The position numbers and the translations under genes are program-made. From Deltaproteobacteria bacterium (GTDB taxonomy: Bacteria; Desulfobacterota; Desulfobacteria; Desulfobacterales; SURF-15), in assembly GCA_019309565.1 (NCBI GenBank), contig JAFDFZ010000005.1, forward strand, positions 19,581-83,580: a stretch of 64,000 nucleotides of DNA. The letters are read 5' to 3'. The notes under the pieces are model-generated. The model was given only the letters and a program-made list of their open reading frames with translations. It searched no databases and was not told the origin of the DNA. Within the stretch, counting starts at the first letter, position 1. Every line of letters begins with the position of its first letter. This document shows, piece by piece, positions 15,367 to 23,971 of this stretch.

Positions 15367-17706
15367 ATGGATAAGAAATATGCAGTGTATATCTGTACAG
15401 GTTGCGGCATCGGAGATGCCCTGGATGTAGAAGCACTGAGCGCAATCCCAAAAGAAGAGGGGATGCCGGTTCAGACCCATTCGCTTCTTTGCGGAAAACA
15501 GGGGGTTGCATCCATTAAGAAGGATATCGAGCGGGAGGGAATCAACACCATTGTGATTGCCGCCTGTTCTCGAAGGGTCAACTGGGATGTATTTAAGTTT
15601 GAAGGCTGCATTGTGGAGCGTGTGAATTTAAGAGAACAGGTTGTATGGTCACACCCGAGATCCGAATTTCCGGCCCTTACCGAAGAACAAAAGCAAGATG
15701 CTGATAGTTTTGACCCTGTTCAATTGATGGCTGAAGACTACCTGAAGATGGGTATGGCCAAAGTTGAAAGAATTGATCTTCCCCAGCCTTATAAGCTTGA
15801 GATTGTCAATAGAAGAATTTTGATCATCGGCGGTGGCATTACCGGTATTTCGGCCGCCATTGAAGCTGCCAGGGCCGGGTATGACGTTACCCTGGTGGAA
15901 AAAGAAAAGGAACTGGGAGGACATGCAAGACGGTGGCGCAAACAATTACCAGAGGCCAGCCCTTATGAGAATCTCATTCCACCCGTTATCACGGATAAAA
16001 TCAAATCCCTTGAACAATATCCCAATATTGAGGTGAAAACCGAGACGGTAGTTGCGCGGGTGGCGGGCCAGCCGGGTGATTATACCGTCACATTCAAAAA
16101 ACCTGGTGAAAAAATCGAGTTTGACGTTCCATACCCTCTGCCCGATGAAATGAAGGTGGACGAAAACGGCAAGGAACTCGATCCTGAAACCTTGCATGAA
16201 CGATTCATGGAGTATAACAAGGGCAAGAAAGATATTTTAACCCTCGATCCCAACGGAGAGAAGTTTGGGGCCGTCATTCTGGCAGCAGGCTGGCGGCCGT
16301 GGGAGCCCAAAGGAGATGAGCTGGCTCACTATGGCTACGGCAAGCTTGAAGATGTGGTTACCAACAGCCTTTTTGAAGAGATTGCCGCTGAGGGGAAAAT
16401 CAAAAGGATTTCAGACGGCAAAGAAGCAAAATCGGTGGTGTTCATTCAAACTCCCGGCAACGGAGATGATTCGGATTTTGAGTATACCGGGGCGGTTACC
16501 AGCCTGGTAGCATTGAAGCAGGCCAAGTACGTGCGGGAGGATTACACATCAGACGGCAAAGCCTTTATCTTTTACCAGCACATGAGAACCACGGGGTTGC
16601 TGGAAAATTTTTACAAGAGCATCCAGCAGGATGAAGGTATTTTTATGACAAAAGGCGATGTGGTCAGTGTTTCTAAAGACGGGGATGGTTTGATTGTGGA
16701 AGCCAACGATACTCTTTTAGGGGAAAAGGTGCGGGTAAAAGCCGATATGGTAGTGCTGGCAACCGGCATGGTTCCGGTAACGGTGGATGATCCTGTGGTA
16801 AACATGGCATATCGCCAGGGTCCCGCGTTTCGGGATATCGACCTGTTTAACGGGTATGTGGATTCAAACTTCATCTGCTTCCCCTATGAAACTCAGAGAA
16901 CCGGTATTTACGCTGCAGGAGCCGTTCGACGTGCCATGACCGCAGAAGAGTCCATGATAGATGCAGCAGGTGCTGTGCTGAAAGCGATACAGTGCATTGA
17001 ATCGGTAAACAGAGGCGTTTCCGTGCATCCACGATACGGCGATATGACATTTCCGGATTTTTTCTTCCAAAGATGCACCCAATGCAAACGGTGCACGGAA
17101 GAATGTCCGTTCGGTGCCATAGATGACGATGCCAAAGGAACCCCAAAACCCAATCCGACCAGGTGCAGGCGCTGCGGCACCTGTATGGGGGCCTGTCCGG
17201 AGCGCATCATAAACTTTGTGGACTACAGTATCGACAGTATCAGTTCTATGATCAAGGCCATCGGAGTTCCAACCGAAGAGGATTATACGGAGCCGCCGCT
17301 TAGGGTTCTGGGCCTTGTCTGCGAAAACGATGCTTATCCGGCACTGGATATCACCGGAATAAATCGGCTTTCTTATTCGGCAGATGTTCGAATAATACCG
17401 GTACGATGCCTTGGTTCCGTAAACGTAGTCTGGATCAAGGATGCACTTTCCAAAGGCATAGACGGTATATTTCTGCTGGGCTGCAAGCATGGGGATGACT
17501 ATCAATGTCACTTTATAAAGGGAAGCGAGCTTGCCAGCATCAGAGTAACAAAAATCGGCGATGCGCTTGAAAGTCTGGCTTTAGAAAACGAACGGGTCGC
17601 CCAATTCGATGTCGCCATCGATGACTATGACAGGCTTCCTAAAATCATCAACGATTTTGTAGCTAGCATCGAAGAGCTGGGGCCAAACCCGTTCAAGGGA
17701 TTCTAA
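15367..17706 (+). CDS. qmoB: Quinone-interacting membrane-bound oxidoreductase subunit B
   Basis: A large HdrA-like flavoprotein of 779 residues. An N-terminal extension (about 1-145) with CTGCGIGD is followed by an FAD domain (ILIIGGGITGISAAIEAARA) and HdrA-like sequence. Two ferredoxin motifs, CTQCKRCTEECPFGA and CRRCGTCMGACPER, lie at about 570-620. The C-terminal MvhD-like domain (GLVCENDAYPALD, VIPVRCLGSVN, FLLGCKHGDDYQC) is a fusion of the hydrogenase-delta type that normally partners HdrA. This domain order is characteristic of QmoB. Only 3 bases separate it from qmoA. Confidence 0.96.
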   Translation: MDKKYAVYICTGCGIGDALDVEALSAIPKEEGMPVQTHSLLCGKQGVASIKKDIEREGINTIVIAACSRRVNWDVFKFEGCIVERVNLREQVVWSHPRSEFPALTEEQKQDADSFDPVQLMAEDYLKMGMAKVERIDLPQPYKLEIVNRRILIIGGGITGISAAIEAARAGYDVTLVEKEKELGGHARRWRKQLPEASPYENLIPPVITDKIKSLEQYPNIEVKTETVVARVAGQPGDYTVTFKKPGEKIEFDVPYPLPDEMKVDENGKELDPETLHERFMEYNKGKKDILTLDPNGEKFGAVILAAGWRPWEPKGDELAHYGYGKLEDVVTNSLFEEIAAEGKIKRISDGKEAKSVVFIQTPGNGDDSDFEYTGAVTSLVALKQAKYVREDYTSDGKAFIFYQHMRTTGLLENFYKSIQQDEGIFMTKGDVVSVSKDGDGLIVEANDTLLGEKVRVKADMVVLATGMVPVTVDDPVVNMAYRQGPAFRDIDLFNGYVDSNFICFPYETQRTGIYAAGAVRRAMTAEESMIDAAGAVLKAIQCIESVNRGVSVHPRYGDMTFPDFFFQRCTQCKRCTEECPFGAIDDDAKGTPKPNPTRCRRCGTCMGACPERIINFVDYSIDSISSMIKAIGVPTEEDYTEPPLRVLGLVCENDAYPALDITGINRLSYSADVRIIPVRCLGSVNVVWIKDALSKGIDGIFLLGCKHGDDYQCHFIKGSELASIRVTKIGDALESLALENERVAQFDVAIDDYDRLPKIINDFVASIEELGPNPFKGF

Positions 17707-17735
17707 TTATTTTCCATCTTTAGGAGGTAGGTTCA

Positions 17736-18881
17736 ATGGCGGAAGCACAAATTTTAGATCCTGATTTAAACTTTATCAGGGAAGTGGGAGCGCTCGGAGG
17801 AGAAGACTTAAAGAAATGTTACCAGTGTGCCACCTGCTCTGTGGCATGTGCCATTGCCCCGGACAATCATCCGTTTCCCAGAAAAGAGATGATCGCTGCC
17901 TCCTGGGGTTTAAAAGACAAACTGGTTAAAAATGGGGATATCTGGTTGTGTCATAACTGCGGGGACTGTTCCACGAAATGCCCTCGCACTGCAAAGCCGG
18001 GAGATGTGCTGGCAGCTGTTAGGGCCTATGCCGTGTCTGAATACGCCGTCCCAAAGACTCTGGCAAAGGCGGTCAATAATCCAAAAAATTTACCTTTTCT
18101 TTTAGCAATTCCTGCAGTGGTCTTTCTTGTGTTGGGTCTTATCACCGGTTTGCTTGATTTTACGCCCGAAGGAGACATGATAGTTTATGAACATTTCTTT
18201 TCCACATGGCTGGTAGACATTATTTTTATTCCGCTGGCTATTTGGAATTTCGTGATCTTCGCAAATGGTATCAAAAGGTTTTTAGGGGATATTCATGAAA
18301 ACGCCGTTCAGGAGGGAAAGACTAATCGAAAGGATCTAAACGCCAAGGATTTTATCGTCTCACTTATAAAGGTAATTCCCACTATACTGAAACACAATCG
18401 GTTTAACGATTGCACCGAAAACAATGAGCGCTCCACTGCCCACATGATGGTATTTTTCTCATTTATAGGGCTTTTTGTTGTTACCAGCTGCTTTTTTATT
18501 TCACTATACATCCTGCAGCAGCCCGGTCCCTATTCACAGTTGAACCCACTAAAATGGCTTGCGAATGTCAGCGGCATATGCCTTATCGTGGGAAGTGCCC
18601 TTTTAATCAGGGCCCGAATCAAAAAACCCGACCAGGTTTCCACCTATAAGGACTGGGCTTTACTGGGACTGGTACTGGCGCTGGGGTTAACCGGTATGTG
18701 CACGGAAATCGCCCGGCTTATTGGAATCGGATTTCTCTCTTATTTTTTCTATTTTATTCATTTGATGTCCGTGTTCAGCCTGTTTGCTTATTTGCCGTTC
18801 TCCAAGCTGGCCCACCTGGTGTACCGCACGCTGGCCATCGCTTATGCTGATTATTCGCAAAGAGGGTTTAAGCTCGACTGA
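17736..18881 (+). CDS. qmoC: Quinone-interacting membrane-bound oxidoreductase subunit C
   Basis: Membrane anchor of Qmo, 381 residues. The N-terminal 100 residues are HdrC-like with two [4Fe-4S] motifs, CYQCATCSVACA and CHNCGDCSTKCP. The rest is an HdrE/NarI-like cytochrome b with about six membrane segments, for example LLAIPAVVFLVLGLITGLL and LLGLVLALGLTGMC. Histidines within or near these segments (HFFSTW, HMMVFFSF, HLMSVFS) are candidate heme ligands. It oxidises menaquinol and feeds QmoB/A. GGAGG precedes the ATG. Confidence 0.96.
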   Translation: MAEAQILDPDLNFIREVGALGGEDLKKCYQCATCSVACAIAPDNHPFPRKEMIAASWGLKDKLVKNGDIWLCHNCGDCSTKCPRTAKPGDVLAAVRAYAVSEYAVPKTLAKAVNNPKNLPFLLAIPAVVFLVLGLITGLLDFTPEGDMIVYEHFFSTWLVDIIFIPLAIWNFVIFANGIKRFLGDIHENAVQEGKTNRKDLNAKDFIVSLIKVIPTILKHNRFNDCTENNERSTAHMMVFFSFIGLFVVTSCFFISLYILQQPGPYSQLNPLKWLANVSGICLIVGSALLIRARIKKPDQVSTYKDWALLGLVLALGLTGMCTEIARLIGIGFLSYFFYFIHLMSVFSLFAYLPFSKLAHLVYRTLAIAYADYSQRGFKLD

Positions 18882-19262
18882 TGTTAAAATTACATTAATG
18901 CCGCATCAATGCATCAGGCCAATGCGGGAGGCTTACGAACTCCTTCATCAATACGGCCATTGGAGATCGGAGCCTTAAATGAGGGCTTAAGATCCCTCTG
19001 CCTGTTTATAAACCAATGATAATAGCCGATCTGCACCATCAGCGCGTGTCAGCGCTGGGTGAAATTGGATTTTCCATGGTTGAAGCTTGATTTTTTGTTG
19101 AATTATAGGACATTCTGCCTTATTATTAAAACGTTAAATCACCAGTTTCTCCCCTTTGTTTGAAAAAGCAATTTTTAACGCTTCATTAAGGCCGTACCAT
19201 GACATCACAAAATAAAAAAATATAACTCGTTTACAAACCCCCGATACGAGGAGGTGTAAGCG
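18882..19262 (+). other. Gene-free gap after qmoC
   Basis: In these 381 bases I see no gene and no strong terminator. A weak dyad CCGCAT...ATGCGG lies soon after qmoC. The 3' end is AT-rich and ends in the strong ribosome-binding site GAGGAGGTG for the radical SAM gene, so the promoter of that gene is presumably here. Confidence 0.5.
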
Positions 19263-20426
19263 ATGGGAACCCCACAGCTGGTTAGTGACACCGGCCATCG
19301 GTCCAAATTGTTTAAGGCGGGGCTAAAACGGAATAAAGACAATCGCCACACCTGCAAGTACCATCTGAGCAATTTCAACCGGGCATACAGGAGCTGGCTG
19401 ATCCCTTATTTGAAATCGCGATATTATTCCGAGCAATTCCGACCCGTACTATCCTTTCTTTATACGGATCTTAATTGCAACCTCAACTGTCATTACTGCT
19501 ACAGCCGGGGAAGGAAGATTCCCGGCATGAGCATGGAAATGGCACAAGAGGCGATCAATTTTTTACATTCTCATGGATGCAGGGTTCTGGCCTATATGGG
19601 AGGGGAGCCGCTGGTGAGAAAGAAGTTCATTATCGCGCTGACCCGCTATGCTGTCCAAAAAGGTTTCTTCGTTTACCTGCCCACAAACGGCATCCTTATG
19701 GATGAGTATTTTATCGATGAAATTGGAAAGGCCGGTGTTTCCACCATCAATCTGGCCGTGGATGCGGTAAACGGCTGCAAGGGACTGCCAAAGTATTTCA
19801 ATCGCATCAAAAAACAATTTGAATACCTGGTTCAACAGGAAAAAAAATATGGTTACATTACCTTTTTCAACATCAACATCACAAAAAATAATATCCAAGA
19901 CGTAAAAGAACTTACAGAAATCGCCCACGGCTACGGGATTGCCACCGATTATCACATCAACGAGCCTCCCCAGGTCCGTTACAAGAACTACGAACATGAA
20001 CCGGAAGGAGGATGGATAACCGAAAAGGAATATCAGGCGGTGGATGAACTCGTGGACTGGTTGATCGAAAAGAACCTTAAGGGTTATACCATGGTCAATT
20101 CAATTGACCATTTAAAGGCAATAAAGCAATTTATTCGCCATCAACTGCCGGCCTGGCCCTGTCAGGCAGGCAGCTTGTCCATGATTATTCGGCTGGATGG
20201 TACATTTGCACCATGCTTTGAACTTTACGGAGATCAACAGGACTGGGGCAGTCTGAAGGACGGTGCAAAATTCGATCCCGCCAAACTGGCCCGACAGAAA
20301 GAAAAGTGCAGCCCTCATTGTCTGTCCACCTGCAACTACCAGGTAAAGCATTATACACAGTCGTTGCTTTACTTATTTCAGTGGGTTGCCAAGCATGCAT
20401 ATTCTCATTTTTTAGGTGTTTCATAG
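19263..20426 (+). CDS. Radical SAM protein with C-terminal cysteine cluster
   Basis: A 387-residue radical SAM enzyme. The [4Fe-4S]/SAM motif CNLNCHYC lies near residue 72, the GGEP motif (YMGGEPLVRKKF) near residue 115, and a TIM-barrel follows. The C-terminal part has further cysteines (WPCQAGSLSM, FAPCFELYG, CSPHCLSTCNY), arranged like an auxiliary SPASM/twitch-type cluster. Such enzymes modify peptides or small molecules. No peptide substrate gene is evident next to it. A QueG-like ferredoxin follows after 43 bases and could be its electron donor. The substrate is unknown. Confidence 0.8.
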   Translation: MGTPQLVSDTGHRSKLFKAGLKRNKDNRHTCKYHLSNFNRAYRSWLIPYLKSRYYSEQFRPVLSFLYTDLNCNLNCHYCYSRGRKIPGMSMEMAQEAINFLHSHGCRVLAYMGGEPLVRKKFIIALTRYAVQKGFFVYLPTNGILMDEYFIDEIGKAGVSTINLAVDAVNGCKGLPKYFNRIKKQFEYLVQQEKKYGYITFFNINITKNNIQDVKELTEIAHGYGIATDYHINEPPQVRYKNYEHEPEGGWITEKEYQAVDELVDWLIEKNLKGYTMVNSIDHLKAIKQFIRHQLPAWPCQAGSLSMIIRLDGTFAPCFELYGDQQDWGSLKDGAKFDPAKLARQKEKCSPHCLSTCNYQVKHYTQSLLYLFQWVAKHAYSHFLGVS

Positions 20427-20469
20427 ACGGGTAACATTCCAATACAACCGGATTTAAAGGAAAAACGAC

Positions 20470-21357
20470 ATGACACACAGCTCACCGGCACAGGTAGCAG
20501 AATTGTTGAAAAAACAAATTCAAGATTTTATCAATCTATCTCCAGAAAACACGCTTAATACCAATCGGCCAGAAAAAGCTTTCAGCACCCCGCTTGTGGG
20601 ATTCTCAAGGGGGGATGACTCTATTTTCGAAGACTACAAAGAGCATGTGGGACCGTTTCACCTAACGCCGCTGGAAGTGTTTTCCGATTCATTTCCAACG
20701 GTTTCGGTTACAGCTCGAGATCTTACGGTCATAAGCTGGATATTGCCCCACACCGAGGTGACGAAAAAAGACAATCGGAAAGAAACCTCTTATCCTTCCG
20801 AGCGCTGGGCGAGGGCGCGGATTTTTGGAGAAGAGGTGAATAATAAGCTTCGAAAACACGTTTTGGTCCAATTGCAAAAAGCCGGATATGAGGCCGTCGC
20901 CCCTGTATTCTCCCCTCTGTGGAAAACCAGCATCTCTTCGCGCTTTGGTCGTGCCTCTACCTGGTCTGAACGACACGCAGCCTATGCCTCAGGGCTTGGT
21001 ACGTTCGGACTCTGTGACGGGCTGATCACTCCCGCTGGAAAAGCCATGCGTACAGGATCGGTGGTTGCCCGTATTCAGGCACAACCCACCGCTCGCCCCT
21101 ATGAACATCACCGGCAATATTGTCTTTATTTTACCAGCGGTACATGCGGAAAATGTATCAAACGCTGTCCGGTGGATGCCATTTCCAAAGAAGGCCACGA
21201 CAAGGAAAAATGTTTTGCATACCTTAAACCCGTCACAGCAGATTACGTAAAAACCCACTTCAAGTTCGATGGATACGGCTGTGGTCTATGCCAGACAAAG
21301 GTTCCCTGTGAATCCAAAATCCCAGAGCCCGGAGATCTGAAAGCTTATGAGGAATAG
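20470..21357 (+). CDS. QueG-like double [4Fe-4S] cluster protein
   Basis: A 295-residue protein that resembles the epoxyqueuosine reductase family in its C-terminal part: ASGLGTFGLCDGLITPAGKA, then GTCGKCIKRCPVDAI and a second cysteine set GCGLCQTKVPCE. The N-terminal half differs from true QueG, and I see no clear cobalamin-binding sequence, so a role in queuosine synthesis is not safe to claim. It may instead be a redox partner for the adjacent radical SAM protein. The start has AAAGG ahead of ATG 20470. Confidence 0.7.
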   Translation: MTHSSPAQVAELLKKQIQDFINLSPENTLNTNRPEKAFSTPLVGFSRGDDSIFEDYKEHVGPFHLTPLEVFSDSFPTVSVTARDLTVISWILPHTEVTKKDNRKETSYPSERWARARIFGEEVNNKLRKHVLVQLQKAGYEAVAPVFSPLWKTSISSRFGRASTWSERHAAYASGLGTFGLCDGLITPAGKAMRTGSVVARIQAQPTARPYEHHRQYCLYFTSGTCGKCIKRCPVDAISKEGHDKEKCFAYLKPVTADYVKTHFKFDGYGCGLCQTKVPCESKIPEPGDLKAYEE

Positions 21358-21394
21358 AAAACCCGATTAGAATGATCAGGCTAACGATATAAAA

Positions 21395-21487
21395 TGGCGG
21401 AGAGAGAGGGATTCGAACCCTCGGTGGAGCTTTCACCCCACACTCGCTTAGCAGGCGAGCGCCTTCAGCCGGCTCGGCCATCTCTCC
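21395..21487 (-). tRNA. tRNA-Ser(GCU)
   Basis: The minus strand folds as a type II tRNA with acceptor GGAGAGA/TCTCTCC, a long variable arm, T loop GGTTCGAATCC and encoded CCA. The anticodon loop CTGCTAA gives anticodon GCU, which reads AGC and AGU. 93 bases including CCA. Confidence 0.97.
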
Positions 21488-21636
21488 TGGATTTTGATTA
21501 ATTAAAATACCGTTGGCCGGTGGCGATTTGCCTTTGTGACAGCAGGATATCAGCACCTTACTGGATGCGTCAACATTAATTTCGCCATCCGCCAACAGCT
21601 ATCGGCCATATTGGAAATTCAACACGGTTTATTTCC

Positions 21637-21724
21637 TGGCGGAGGGAGTAGGATTCGAACCCACGGAGCTTTGACGCTCAACGGTTTTCAAGACCGCCGC
21701 CTTAAACCACTCGGCCATCCCTCC
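21637..21724 (-). tRNA. tRNA-Ser(UGA)
   Basis: A type II tRNA on the minus strand with acceptor GGAGGGA/TCCCTCC, anticodon loop CTTGAAA (anticodon UGA, reads UCN codons), variable arm, T loop GGTTCGAATCC and encoded CCA. 88 bases. It lies about 150 bases upstream of tRNA-Ser(GCU) on the same strand. Confidence 0.97.
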
Positions 21725-22042
21725 TTTGTACAGTAACTGAACTTTTTAACACATATTTACCATTCCGGTGCAATTTAATCAATATTTTTATGCCTTTCGA
21801 AATTGACTCCATCTTTAGAAAAAATTAAACTATTATTTACAAATTGTGTTGACAAGACCTTTTTTTTATGGTTTCCAAGTACCCCTCAAAAAGCAGGCTC
21901 ATGGCATCGATCCGTAATGTTTGCTGTAGATGCTCGATAATATAGAATATACTTTATTGCAGCCGGTACTATGGAAAGCTGGGGGTTAGCTGCCGGCTTT
22001 GATGCTCTGAAAAAAAACCATGGTCTTTGGAGGAGATCTTTC
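21725..22042 (+). other. Gap before the acidic protein gene, with a structured leader
   Basis: No gene is seen in these 318 bases. A TTGACA hexamer lies at 21849-21854 without a good -10 at the usual distance. A hairpin AGCCGG/CCGGCT (21961-21966 with 21993-21998) encloses 26 bases and falls about 45 bases before the ATG at 22043, within the expected 5' leader. Minus-strand promoters for the two tRNA-Ser genes must also lie here. Confidence 0.4.
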
Positions 22043-22513
22043 ATGAAACAAAAATACGTCATCAAAAAGCAAGACGATTCTGAGCTGGTAATCCAGGAAT
22101 TTGCAGAATTGGATAAAGACAGCATGACTTTGCTGTGCGAAGAGGTCTATGACAAAAAGAAAATTGAATCTGCACTCAAAAAAAATAAAGAATCGCTTAT
22201 TGAGGCCCTGCGGACTCCAAACCTGTATCCTGCCGGCATATTTGCAGAAAAAATAGCCGACTCCGTAATGGCGTTATTCGAATCCGAAGACCGTAATTCC
22301 CTGGAACTCTTTTTTGACGATTACGACTATATCGCAGGCGGTCGTAAGAAACCTGCAAGAATAGAGCAGACAGAGGGAGAGACCGCAGACATTACCAATT
22401 TGCTTGAAGAGGAATTTGAAGAAGGGTTCGATGAAAAACCTGCCGTCGACAAATTAAATTCCACGATCAAGGTGGATGAAGACGATCTTACCGAATTTGA
22501 TGAAGAAAGTTGA
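22043..22513 (+). CDS. Acidic hypothetical protein, 156 residues
   Basis: I do not recognise the family. The N-terminal half is a mixed-charge helical domain (MKQKYVIKKQDDSELVIQEF; SALKKNKESLIEALRTPNLY). The C-terminal 60 residues are very acidic and probably disordered (NLLEEEFEEGFDE, VDEDDLTEFDEES). Start ATG 22043 is set by GGAGGA 8 bases before; the frame extends upstream to 21971 without a ribosome-binding site. A terminator-like hairpin follows. It lies upstream of moeA, but co-transcription is doubtful. Confidence 0.7.
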   Translation: MKQKYVIKKQDDSELVIQEFAELDKDSMTLLCEEVYDKKKIESALKKNKESLIEALRTPNLYPAGIFAEKIADSVMALFESEDRNSLELFFDDYDYIAGGRKKPARIEQTEGETADITNLLEEEFEEGFDEKPAVDKLNSTIKVDEDDLTEFDEES

Positions 22514-22571
22514 TTGAAAAGGGAATCAATCATCAATTCTGGTGTACAATCTGCGAGATGGGATTAGCCAG

Positions 22572-22602
22572 GGGCGGTAGACAAACCGCCCTTGCTGTTT
22601 TT
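22572..22602 (+). terminator. Terminator between the acidic protein gene and moeA
   Basis: GGGCGGT (22572-22578) pairs with ACCGCCC (22585-22591) over a 6-base loop, followed by TTGCTGTTTTT. It ends about 20 bases before moeA, so read-through or an internal promoter must serve moeA. Confidence 0.65.
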
Positions 22603-22622
22603 AGGTGGTGTCAGGAAAAAAA

Positions 22623-23852
22623 ATGAAAGAATTTTTCAAGGTTAAAACGCTGGATGAAGTTTTAGCTCTCAGCCAAGGTGTGGAACCATGTGAAAGGGAA
22701 ACGATTCCCATCACGGAAGCCATCGGCAGGGTTCTGGCTGAAGATATCGTTTCCGATATCAATCTACCGGATTTTGCTCGCTCAACGGTTGATGGATATG
22801 CGGTTCGTGCTGCATCCACTTACGGTGCTTCTGAGAGCAGCCCTGCGTTTCTCACGGTAAAAGACAACGTTATCATGGGTGAACCACCTACGGTTTCCAT
22901 CAGCCCCGGTGAGGCTGCAGGGATATCAACCGGGGGGATGCTGCCGGATGGAACCGACAGCGTGGTTATGATTGAGCATACAGAGGCCATCGATGATTCA
23001 ACCATCGAAGTCTATCGAGGCGTCGCTCCGGGCCAGAATGTTATCGAAATCGGGGAGGACATCCGAAAGGGTGAAATTATTCTTGACAAGGGATTGAGGC
23101 TGCGACCGCAAGAACTGGGGATGCTGGCAGCACTGGGTAAAGAGACCGCAAGCGTATACCGAAAACCGCTGATCGGTATAATATCCACCGGGGACGAAGT
23201 GGTTTCTGTTACCGAAACTCCCAAGCCGGGACAAATCAGGGATATCAATACATATACGCTCCTTGGGCTTATCATTGAAGCAGGGGGAATCCCTGTTCCC
23301 CTCGGTATTGTGAAAGATGATTATCACGCGCTTTTAAACACGTGCACACTTGCCCTTGAGAGGTCGGATATGGTTCTTATTTCCGGTGGAAGCTCTGTAG
23401 GTTTCCGTGACTATACCATCGATGTGCTATCAACACTGCCGGATCCGGAAATCCTGGTACACGGAATATCCATCAGCCCCGGTAAACCCACAATACTGGC
23501 AAAATCCGGTAAGAAGGTGATCTGGGGACTTCCCGGACATGTGGTCTCGGCCATGATCGTATTTAAGATGGTGGTCCGTCCGTTTATAGACCGCCTAAGC
23601 GGCCTCAGCAGCAAGTATGAACCCTCGTTGAGGGTTCCTGCTCGCCTGAGCAGGAATCTGGCCTCGGCCCAGGGCCGAACCGATTATGTGCGCGTGCAGA
23701 TCGTGGAAAAGGAAGATTGTCTTTGGGCCGAGCCGATCCTTGGTAAATCCGGGTTGATTAACACGATGATCAAGGCAAACGGGTTGATCGAGATCGAATT
23801 GAACACAGAGGGGCTTAATAAGGGCTCACCTGTTTGGGTCATTCCGATGTAA
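22623..23852 (+). CDS. moeA: Molybdopterin molybdenumtransferase MoeA
   Basis: Inserts molybdate (or tungstate) into adenylated molybdopterin in cofactor synthesis. The 409 residues show the MoeA domain order: N-terminal domains with LPDFARSTVDGYAVRA, ISTGGMLPDGTDSVVMIEH, the MogA-like catalytic domain with GIISTGDEVV and LISGGSSVGFRDYT, the GLPGHVVSAMIVF motif, and a C-terminal beta-barrel. Start ATG 22623 follows CAGGA at 7-8 bases; an upstream GTG at 22605 lacks a site. A second MoeA-type gene, fused to a periplasmic-binding domain, follows after 119 bases. Confidence 0.95.
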   Translation: MKEFFKVKTLDEVLALSQGVEPCERETIPITEAIGRVLAEDIVSDINLPDFARSTVDGYAVRAASTYGASESSPAFLTVKDNVIMGEPPTVSISPGEAAGISTGGMLPDGTDSVVMIEHTEAIDDSTIEVYRGVAPGQNVIEIGEDIRKGEIILDKGLRLRPQELGMLAALGKETASVYRKPLIGIISTGDEVVSVTETPKPGQIRDINTYTLLGLIIEAGGIPVPLGIVKDDYHALLNTCTLALERSDMVLISGGSSVGFRDYTIDVLSTLPDPEILVHGISISPGKPTILAKSGKKVIWGLPGHVVSAMIVFKMVVRPFIDRLSGLSSKYEPSLRVPARLSRNLASAQGRTDYVRVQIVEKEDCLWAEPILGKSGLINTMIKANGLIEIELNTEGLNKGSPVWVIPM

Positions 23853-23971
23853 GCAGCGTTTGCGTTGCAACAAAAAGTTTCTATCTATTCAAAAAATATG
23901 CTGCCTGCAGGTGGTTTTTAAAGGGCAAAACTGATATTCTCTTTTCACTTGGATAGATACCGGGAAGCAAA

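Noticed and set aside
21959..21998. Possible c-di-GMP or other known riboswitch before the acidic protein gene
   Set aside because: Only a hairpin is visible; conserved core bases of known riboswitch classes are not found.
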